Of a stretch of DNA of 50,696 nucleotides, positions 44,410 to 50,696 are shown one piece after another. A program made the translations under genes and the position numbers. The notes under the pieces were generated by a model. The model worked only from the letters and a program-made list of their open reading frames with translations. It did no database searches and was not told the origin of the DNA. The stretch comes from Rothia nasimurium (GTDB lineage Bacteria; Actinomycetota; Actinomycetes; Actinomycetales; Micrococcaceae): the NCBI RefSeq assembly GCF_004569295.1, contig NZ_SPQC01000020.1, positions 1 to 50,696 of the forward strand, in the 5' to 3' direction. Every line of letters starts with the position of its first letter. Positions within the stretch are counted from its first letter, which is position 1.

Positions 44410-45909
44410 CTAGCGGGAGAGCTCCACGGCGCGGTCGAACTCTTCGTTGATTTCGCGGGCGGTGGCGGAGTCACCCTTGTAGGTGGCAACCGACACCAGA
44501 TAGGCAAAGAGCAGGTTGACCAGGAAGCCGGGCACAATCTCGTACATGTAGCCTGAGAGCACTTCGTTGTAGCCCCAGATGAAGACAGTGACGGTGCCTG
44601 CCACCATACCCGCTACGGCACCAAGTGCGGTGAGCTTGCGCCAGTAGAGGGAGAGAATCACGATGGGGCCGAAGGCTGCGCCGAAGCCAGCCCAGGCGAA
44701 GGAGACCAGGGAGAGCACAGATGAATTGGGGTTCCAGGCCAGCAGACCTGCGATGACAGAGATAACTAGCACGCCCGCGCGGCCCAGCCAGAGACCCTTG
44801 GCGTCTGAGAGTTCCTTACCGCCGCTGGTGAGCTTGTAGAGGTCTTCGGCCAGGGCTGAGGAGCAGACAATCAGCTGGGAGGAAAGGGTCGACATGATAG
44901 CCGCCAGCACCGCTGCCAGCACGAACCCGGCCAGTAGGGGGTGGAGCAGAATCTGGGACATATCCAGGAAGACCGACTCCGCATTGGTGGTGTCGGTCAG
45001 AGTGGCTTCGGGGTGGCGGGCAAAGTAGGCGATGCCGATGAGACCGGCGCTCATGGCACCGACCAGGGTGGCGATCATCCAGGTGATGCCGATGCGGCGG
45101 CCGGCAGTGGCGTCCTGGGCTGAGCGCAGACCCATAAAGCGCACGATGATGTGGGGCTGGCCGAAGTAGCCCAGACCCCAGGCAGCTGAGGAAAGAATAC
45201 CCAGCACGGTGGTGCCCGCAAAGAGGGAGAGGGCGTTAGGGTTGACGGACTCGATGGTGGTTTCAAGGCCGGAGAAGCCGCCGATGTAAACCAGGGCCAT
45301 AATCGGCAGGACGATGAGGGCGGTGAGCATGAGCAGGCCCTGGACGACGTCGGTGTAGGTTGCACCTAGGAAGCCGCCGAAGAGGGTGTAGGCAACGGTG
45401 ATGCCGGCGACCAGCAGCATGCCGGTGTGGTAGTTACCGCCGAAGGAGGACTGGAAGAAGACGCCACCGGCGACCATGCCGGAAGAGACGTAGAAGGTGA
45501 AGAAAATCAGGATGACCAGGGCGGCAAAAATGCGGATGATACCGCGGGGGTCGCGCAGGCGGTTGTGGAAGAAGGAGGGGACGGTCACCGAGTTGCGGGA
45601 GACCTCGGTGTAGGCGCGCAGGCGGGGGGCTACGAACTTCCAGTTGAGCCAGGCGCCGGCAGTTAGGCCGATAGCAATCCAGGCTTCAGCCAGGCCGGTG
45701 ATGTAGAGGGCGCCGGGTAGGCCCATGAGGAGCCAGCCCGACATGTCCGAGGCACCCGCTGACAGGGCCGCTGCGGTGGGTGAGAGAGAGCGCCCGCCGA
45801 GCACGTAGTCGTCGAGGTTGTTGTTCTTGGACTTGGCCCAGATGCCGATGCCGACCATGGCGGCGAAGTAGATAGCCAGGGCTATCAGCTGGTAGGTGGT
45901 GTTGCTCAT
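44410..45909 (-). CDS. putP: Sodium/proline symporter
   Basis: A 499-residue SSS-family transporter with about 13 hydrophobic helices. ATG 45909 has AAGGGGAG six bases upstream. PutP-type motifs include GGRSLSPTAAALSAGASDMS in helix 2, LMGLPGALYITGL, and YTLFGGFLGATYTDVVQG. The Na+/proline function is inferred from overall similarity. The upstream region 45910-46134 holds its promoter and an imperfect repeat AAGTATCT-N5-AGATTACTT (about 45994-46015). Confidence 0.9.
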   Translation of the reverse strand: MSNTTYQLIALAIYFAAMVGIGIWAKSKNNNLDDYVLGGRSLSPTAAALSAGASDMSGWLLMGLPGALYITGLAEAWIAIGLTAGAWLNWKFVAPRLRAYTEVSRNSVTVPSFFHNRLRDPRGIIRIFAALVILIFFTFYVSSGMVAGGVFFQSSFGGNYHTGMLLVAGITVAYTLFGGFLGATYTDVVQGLLMLTALIVLPIMALVYIGGFSGLETTIESVNPNALSLFAGTTVLGILSSAAWGLGYFGQPHIIVRFMGLRSAQDATAGRRIGITWMIATLVGAMSAGLIGIAYFARHPEATLTDTTNAESVFLDMSQILLHPLLAGFVLAAVLAAIMSTLSSQLIVCSSALAEDLYKLTSGGKELSDAKGLWLGRAGVLVISVIAGLLAWNPNSSVLSLVSFAWAGFGAAFGPIVILSLYWRKLTALGAVAGMVAGTVTVFIWGYNEVLSGYMYEIVPGFLVNLLFAYLVSVATYKGDSATAREINEEFDRAVELSR

Positions 45910-46134
45910 GAGCTCCCCTTGGGTTGTGGGCAAGGACGTGCGGGTTGGGGTGGGTGCGTCGGCGCACCTTCCCTTTTGTGCAGTTTCTCTAAAGTATCTT
46001 GTTTAGATTACTTGAGGTATTTGCTGAAGCATACGTTTTGGTCTGTGGGTTAGCTTACACCCTGAGGGTCTGGGTGACACTATCTCCCCGCCTGAAGCTA
46101 TTTAGAATCTGCCTACAAAACCGGTGAGCTTTTC

Positions 46135-46685
46135 TTAAGAGTGCCCCTGAGCGCGAGGGTCTATCACGGGTAGGGCCGACGTGTGCAGAGTTACCGCGAT
46201 GGCTGACCTGTTGGTGCGCCAGACGATGTAGGCGCCGGAGGCGGCGATGAGCACAATGCCCAGGTAAGACCAGGCAGAGAGTACCTCACCCAGCATGAAG
46301 GTACCCACGATGGCCCCTACCACAGGGTCGATGGAGAAAAGTACCCCGATGACGGTGGCGCTGGTAAGCTGCCCGGCGATGTTATCGGCAGAATAGGCAA
46401 GGGCTACGCCCACGATGGCGGAGAGAGCCAGCTTGAACCAGGCGTCCGCGTCTAGCCCCACCATGGCGGGCACCGATAGGGGAAGCTGGATGAGCGCCGA
46501 AAAAGCCAGGGACATGGTGGTGCCGCGCAGGCCGCTGGTCGCGGCGGACGCTGAGCCCATGCGGGCCGAGAAGATAGTGTAGCCAGCCCGTAGACCAGTA
46601 CCTGGGGAAGGTCTCGCCGCCTCAGGGCAAGAGGGTTAGGGCGTACCAGCGCCCACAGGACCACAGCGGCAATCAGGGCGCGCAG
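46135..46685 (-). pseudogene. Decayed EamA/DMT-family transporter
   Basis: Two parts of a ten-helix EamA transporter remain. The 5' piece (46685 to about 46590) begins abruptly at [17 protein letters not shown], which is normally near residue 40, and ends LPQVLVYGLA. The 3' piece continues in another frame with AGYTIFSARMGSASAATSG, the start of the second EamA repeat, and runs intact to the end (SIDPVVGAIVGTFMLGEVLS). About 75-80 codons between them are missing. The junction falls in GGGCTGGCT, a sequence that fits both sides, so a deletion between short repeats is likely. The 5' break coincides with the end of gluQ. Confidence 0.8.
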
Positions 46686-47662
46686 GTGCTTTCAAGCAGT
46701 GGGTCTACCACCGTCCAGGGGGCCTGTTTGATACGGTCGGGGCTAAAGACAGAGAGCATCTCAGCAGCCGTTTCGGGCAGGTGGGGGCCCTTCTCGCCCG
46801 CGCTCGCCCCGGTGACCGGGGGCAACGGAATAGAGGCAGCAATCATGCGCATGATGTGGTCGGTGCTGACCCCGGCAGCGGTGAGCTCCGCGAGAGTCAC
46901 GGCCCCGTCCCGTTTAGCCAGGCGCTTGCCTTCAGCATTAAGGGCCAGGGGGACATGGGCGTAGGTGGGCACCTGCAACCCCAATAGGTGAGCTAGATAG
47001 GCCTGGCGGGGAGCCGAGGGCAGCAGATCGTCGCCGCGCACCACCTCGGTGACCCCCTGGTAGTCGTCATCAACCACACATACCAGGTTGTAGGCGTAGA
47101 CCCCGTCGGCCCGCACCAGCACAAAGTCGTCGACCGCGTCGGTGTATTCCCCGGCGAAACGGTCGGTGACAGTCCATTCGCTCACCTGGGCTTTGAGGCG
47201 CAAGGACGCCGGCCTCAGCTGCCTGCGCTCGGCCCGTTCAGCCTCGGTAAGGTTGCGGCAGGTGCCGGGGTAGGCGCCGGGGGCGCCGTGCGGGGCGCTG
47301 GAGGCCTCCTGAATTTCTTTGCGGGTGCAGTAGCACTCGTAGACCAGCCCTGCCTCGCGCAGGCGGATCAGGGCGTTCGCGTAGGCATCTAGGCGGGTGG
47401 ACTGGTAGAGCGCCTCTCCATCCCAGTCGATGCCCAGGGCGGCAAGGTCGGCCAGCTGACGCTCTGCCGCCCCCTTCTTGACCCGGTCTAAATCCTCCAC
47501 CCGCATCACAAACCGGTCTCCCGCGGTACGGGCCATCATCCAGGCCAGCAGAGCGGTACGCAGGTTACCTAGGTGCAGGTCACCGGAAGGGGAAGGCGCA
47601 TAGCGGCCGCAGGGCAGGGGAGCGGACGGGGGCGAAGCGGGGGAGGAAGTAGAAGACATCAC
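46673..47662 (-). CDS. gluQ: Glutamyl-Q tRNA(Asp) synthetase
   Basis: Catalytic-core paralogue of GluRS that glutamylates queuosine at position 34 of tRNA(Asp). The 329 residues have the HIGH-type motif [12 protein letters not shown], the zinc ligands CYC ... Y-x3-C (YECYCTRK and YPGTCR) and a KMSKS-like KRLAKRDGA. There is no anticodon-binding domain. GTG 47662 and ATG 47659 are both possible. The last residues (LESTCAP) lie over the transporter break point, so the native C-terminus may have been altered by that rearrangement, though the enzyme core is complete. Confidence 0.88.
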   Translation of the reverse strand: MMSSTSSPASPPSAPLPCGRYAPSPSGDLHLGNLRTALLAWMMARTAGDRFVMRVEDLDRVKKGAAERQLADLAALGIDWDGEALYQSTRLDAYANALIRLREAGLVYECYCTRKEIQEASSAPHGAPGAYPGTCRNLTEAERAERRQLRPASLRLKAQVSEWTVTDRFAGEYTDAVDDFVLVRADGVYAYNLVCVVDDDYQGVTEVVRGDDLLPSAPRQAYLAHLLGLQVPTYAHVPLALNAEGKRLAKRDGAVTLAELTAAGVSTDHIMRMIAASIPLPPVTGASAGEKGPHLPETAAEMLSVFSPDRIKQAPWTVVDPLLESTCAP

Positions 47663-47818
47663 CCCTCTAGTCTAGTAGCTCACAGGCTTCTGCAATATGA
47701 CAGAAGGTTGCGCTGAGTAGGCAGAGAGCTGTCAAAAAGTGCAGTGTGGCAAGAAATAACCCCGCAAGTGGGGTTTAAACAGGCTGCTCACCTGCCTGAG
47801 TCCAGTACCTTAGAGAGT

Positions 47819-48733
47819 ATGGCTAGAACTCTTGAAATTGCCGATGGTATCTATCAGATCTCAACGGATAACTACCGTCTTAACTCCGGCCTGATTGTGG
47901 GCGTAGAGAAGGCTATGGTGATTGATACCGGTGCCGGGCCTCGTCAGGGCGCTGAGATTCTAAGAGCGGTCCGCCGGGTCACCGACCTCCCCTTGGTCGC
48001 GGTCAACACCCACGCGCACTTCGACCGCTTTATGGGCAATGCTGTGTTCGCCGCCGACGGGGTCACCGATATCTGGGCCCACCCCCGCGCAGCCCGCGCT
48101 ATCGAAAGCTACGGCGACCGCCAGCGTCTTTATGTTGAGGTGCTAGAACCCGAGATGGCTCACCAGGCTGGCCCCAACACCGAGCTTGTGGTGCCCACCC
48201 GCTTCCTGCCCGGTGACGGCACCCGCCCGGCCTTTACCCGCGTAGAGCTAGGCCAGCGGGCCGTGACCCTCATGTACCTGGGCCTAGCCCATACTGACGG
48301 GGACGTGCTGGTAGGCGTAGACGACGTCCTGTTTGCCGGTGACATCATCGAGCAGGGCTCAGACCCTGCCTTCGACGACTCCTACCCCGAACTGTGGGTC
48401 AGCACCCTACGCACCCTGGCAGGGCTCGACCGCTACCGTATCTTCGTTCCCGGGCACGGCACCCCGGTGGAGAGCACCTTTATCGAGCGTATGGCCGACA
48501 CCATGGAAGATGCCGTTCAGAAAATTGCTGACTCCGCCCTGAAGAAGGTCAAGGGGGCCACTACAGCCTCCATGTACCAGCTACCCTATTCGGGCGGGTC
48601 CACCCGTATTCTGCTTGACCGCCTGATGAAGCTTGAAGCCTGTGAGGCTGAGGGGCAGGGGCTCTCAACCGTCACCTTCGAGGGGGACGCCGCGTCCGGC
48701 CTCACCGGCCCCATTACCCTGGGTCAGGGCTAA
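47819..48733 (+). CDS. Metallo-beta-lactamase-fold hydrolase
   Basis: A 304-residue MBL-fold protein. Metal motif is NTHAHFDRFMGN, so the usual HxHxDH carries Arg in place of the last His, as in class B1 lactamases. Further ligands are His in GLAHTDGD, Asp in DDVLFAGD and His in FVPGHGTPV. No cysteine is found where B1 enzymes have their second-site ligand. ATG 47819 is seven bases after TACCTT and lacks a Shine-Dalgarno, fitting a leaderless start; the reading from 47744 adds 25 unlikely residues. Substrate unknown; no signal peptide. Confidence 0.82.
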   Translation: MARTLEIADGIYQISTDNYRLNSGLIVGVEKAMVIDTGAGPRQGAEILRAVRRVTDLPLVAVNTHAHFDRFMGNAVFAADGVTDIWAHPRAARAIESYGDRQRLYVEVLEPEMAHQAGPNTELVVPTRFLPGDGTRPAFTRVELGQRAVTLMYLGLAHTDGDVLVGVDDVLFAGDIIEQGSDPAFDDSYPELWVSTLRTLAGLDRYRIFVPGHGTPVESTFIERMADTMEDAVQKIADSALKKVKGATTASMYQLPYSGGSTRILLDRLMKLEACEAEGQGLSTVTFEGDAASGLTGPITLGQG

Positions 48734-48746
48734 AGGCCCTGAGGGC

Positions 48747-50333
48747 CTAGTAGGCCCAGACCTTCCGGTAGGCGCTGCGCTTCTTGTTCTGGGGGCGCAG
48801 CAGGGCGACCTGGGTGCTGGTAGTCAGGGCCGCTACCGCCCCGATGAGGCAGATCGCTGCCATAAAGGCAGAGCCGGGAATCGGGTTGGTGTAGGTGACC
48901 CAGTAGAGGGCCAGAGCGCAGAAACCCGAGAAGAACCCTGAGATAGAAAGCAGAGGAACCAGAATCAGCCCTGACCGCTGGGTATCGCTCATATCAAGTT
49001 CCTCTGAGCGCATGAAGCGCAGAATCACGAGCCCCAGCACACCCCAGAGACCGGTGACCAGAATAGCTGTGACCACATCGGCTGGGCGGTGCCAGCCGTT
49101 GACTACGGTGGAATAGCCTGCCGCTACCGTAAAGACCATGCTGATCAGGGCCACAGTGGGACGGAAACGCTTGGGGGAGGCCAGGAAGAGGGCCAGGCCC
49201 GCAGCAGCCGCGAAAGTCGTGTGGCCGGACGGCGCTGAGTTGCCCAGGGCCTCCTGAATACCCAGGTTGGGCTTGACGATGATGTAGTTCTTCAGCAGCT
49301 GGGTGGTGAGATTAGCACCGGCGGCAATGGCCACACCTACCAGGGCAGGCACAAAGCGGTGCTTCCACAGCAGCACAAAGAGAATACCGATAGCCGCGGT
49401 AATACCGGCGGCGGTGGGGATGAAGTCAAGCAGAGTAGAGGTCTGCTCGGTATAGGTCATGAACTGGTAGGAGAACTCCTGGAAGGAAATCTCGTCGAGC
49501 TCCTGGCCGGTTGGCGTTGTAATAAAGAAAATAAAGGCCGCCACCAGAAGGCAGAAAAGGGTGCCTGCCGCAAAGAAGTGCTGAATCAGGGTCCAGAGGG
49601 AGGGGCGGGTCTGCCTAATATGCGAGGGGGTGAGCATATGCAGACGGCCCGAGGGGGAATCTTCGCCAGAGTGAGCCTGGCTACCATAGGGGGTTCGGCC
49701 GTAGCCCGGAGCCTGCTGCCCCGGGGCACGATAATTTTGGGCAGGGCAGCCGGGGGCAGGCCGTCCTTGCCTAGCAGAGGCGGGGGCGCTGTAGGCGGCC
49801 TGTGGGGCCCGGTGGGCGCTGACGGCGTCCGGACGCGGGGCCGCGGCCTGGGCACGGGCCTTGGTAGCGGCGCGGGCGGCACGCTCCTTTTTTACCCGGC
49901 TGGCTGCCTCCTGGGCCGCTGCCTGCGCGGCGGCAAAACCGGTCTTAGCTGCTGCCAGCCCGCTGGCGGGACCGGCCTGCAACTTAGCTTTGATGGCCTC
50001 ACCCTGGGGTGCAGAAGGCACGGCAGGCTGGGCCTCTAAAAGCTGGGTGCGGTCGGGGTCAGCCGAGGGAGCGGACACGGTCCTAGTCAGTGGCTGAGTC
50101 ACCGGGTGCAGCTGGGCAGACTGCGACCGTACAGAGGCAGGGAGCACCACGGTGGCGTCATCGTCCGTAAAAGCGGCGCGGGCCTGAGAAGCGGGAAGCA
50201 CCTCGGTAGCGTCTTCACCGGGGCTCACCGGCAGAGCGACCGTGCGGTCGTCGTAGGCCTGGGGCGTTAGCACCTCGGTGGCATCGTCGGGTGTGCCAGA
50301 AACAGCGTTAGAATCGCGCTTTTCAAAACTCAC
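48747..50333 (-). CDS. PAP2-family membrane phosphatase with long N-terminal tail bearing five D-[AR]-T-x-x-L repeats
   Basis: The C-terminal half is a six-helix PAP2 phosphatase: KNYIIVKPN, APSGHTTFAAA and STVVNGWHRPADV are the three phosphatase motifs, though the first ends KPN rather than RP. The first 255 residues are cytosolic and Ala/Pro/Gln-rich. They contain D-[AR]-T-x-x-L at Thr19, 31, 43, 61 and 96, resembling phosphothreonine motifs bound by FHA domains. A helical Ala/Lys region (AAQAAAQEAASRVKKERAAR) follows. GTG 50333 is the likely start; TTG 50387 is possible. The substrate may be a lipid or polyprenyl diphosphate. Confidence 0.82.
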   Translation of the reverse strand: MSFEKRDSNAVSGTPDDATEVLTPQAYDDRTVALPVSPGEDATEVLPASQARAAFTDDDATVVLPASVRSQSAQLHPVTQPLTRTVSAPSADPDRTQLLEAQPAVPSAPQGEAIKAKLQAGPASGLAAAKTGFAAAQAAAQEAASRVKKERAARAATKARAQAAAPRPDAVSAHRAPQAAYSAPASARQGRPAPGCPAQNYRAPGQQAPGYGRTPYGSQAHSGEDSPSGRLHMLTPSHIRQTRPSLWTLIQHFFAAGTLFCLLVAAFIFFITTPTGQELDEISFQEFSYQFMTYTEQTSTLLDFIPTAAGITAAIGILFVLLWKHRFVPALVGVAIAAGANLTTQLLKNYIIVKPNLGIQEALGNSAPSGHTTFAAAAGLALFLASPKRFRPTVALISMVFTVAAGYSTVVNGWHRPADVVTAILVTGLWGVLGLVILRFMRSEELDMSDTQRSGLILVPLLSISGFFSGFCALALYWVTYTNPIPGSAFMAAICLIGAVAALTTSTQVALLRPQNKKRSAYRKVWAY

Positions 50334-50551
50334 AGTTATCGCCAAAGACCTTTCTGCCGCGTGTAGACACCTCAACGAGCCTACCAACCCCTGCCTGCTA
50401 TTTCAGCCCTAGACCCTGCTAGGAGCTGACAGGCTCAGCCTGCACTGCTATTGTGACAAACTCACATGGGACTTTCCTGAGAGAACCCCTAATGTTGCGC
50501 GAGCACCTGCACACAGCCCCGCAGAAGCGGTAGAAGAGTAGATTAGAAGGT

Positions 50552-50696
50552 ATGACAGCTAGCGCCCTGCCCCTTAATATTTCCCTGCCTCCGCTTGAAG
50601 AAATCTTGTCGGCAACCCGTGTAGTGGCTCTGCCCATGCGGGTGAAGTTCCGCGGTGTCAGCCTACGTGAAACCGCTCTGATTCAGGGGCCGGGAG
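50552..50696 (+). CDS. menC: o-Succinylbenzoate synthase (3' partial)
   Basis: The first 48 residues are visible: LEEILSATRVVALPMRVKF then RGVSLRETALIQGP. The RG-x-x-x-RE-x-x-L-x-x-GP pattern is the N-terminal capping domain of actinobacterial MenC, an enolase-superfamily enzyme that dehydrates SHCHC to o-succinylbenzoate. The catalytic barrel lies beyond the window edge. TAGATT is seven bases upstream of the ATG, fitting a leaderless start, though AGAAGG is also present. With menA, menE and menB to the left it completes much of the menaquinone pathway. Confidence 0.82.
   Translation, partial: MTASALPLNISLPPLEEILSATRVVALPMRVKFRGVSLRETALIQGPG

Noticed and set aside
47203-47211. Counting every GGACGCC as a copy of the repeated motif
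   Set aside because: Asp-Ala codons GAC GCC are common here, so short matches such as this one are background; only exact 11-13-mers were counted.

Overview
The window looks like chromosomal DNA of a GC-rich actinomycete, most probably Micrococcaceae (Rothia/Arthrobacter-like). The evidence is high GC with GTG/TTG starts, a menaquinone pathway, a Crp/GlxR-type regulator, a MarP-type periplasmic protease, system II cytochrome c maturation and a bS22-like 32-residue peptide. The genus is inferred; no rRNA or tRNA gene was seen. About 54 coding units (three of them broken) fill most of the sequence. No CRISPR array, prophage, plasmid gene or insertion sequence was found.

Bases 1-16230 hold the actinobacterial crp / marP / nth / Nudix / acs neighbourhood, with aroQ, followed by a family A DNA polymerase-like gene. 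Next comes a compact Tad/Flp pilus locus (ATPase, two inner-membrane TadB/C proteins, a short pilin and two TadE-like pseudopilins), flanked by its usual DEAD/DEAH helicase with a DUF1998-type Cys cluster. In Mycobacterium tuberculosis the same families lie around Rv3649-Rv3676.

Bases 15780-26160 carry two FMN-binding pyridoxamine-oxidase-like proteins, trhO, an effector-binding-domain protein, a thiamine-binding DUF77 protein, a large SAM methyltransferase, topA, and a ppx / TIM-barrel / proC operon. Bases 26600-32800 carry a KtrAB potassium uptake pair, an AcuC-type deacetylase, two HTH regulators with unusually long tails, bS22 and a glutaredoxin.

Bases 32850-37770 are a cytochrome c maturation operon: histidine phosphatase, TlpA-like thiol reductase, CcdA, ResB, CcsB. 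It is followed by a padR plus HAAS-like membrane protein pair and a menaquinone region (menA, menE, menB, and the start of menC at the right edge). Scattered through the menaquinone region are putP, gluQ, an MBL-fold protein and a PAP2 phosphatase. Respiratory-chain assembly (cytochrome c and menaquinone) is the common theme of the right half, whose gene order resembles M. tuberculosis Rv0494-Rv0553.

Two places show gene decay. At 42735-43190 an acyltransferase is cut off and collides with a truncated plus-strand ORF. At 46135-46685 a DMT transporter has lost its 5' end and its middle and is fused to the end of gluQ. The most unusual signals are a short repeated motif, CACCGGCGTCC(GC), recurring in coding and intergenic DNA on both strands; five D-[AR]-T-x-x-L repeats in the cytosolic tail of the PAP2 protein, which look like phosphothreonine/FHA-docking motifs; and several long perfect palindromes upstream of crp, menA, padR and other genes.
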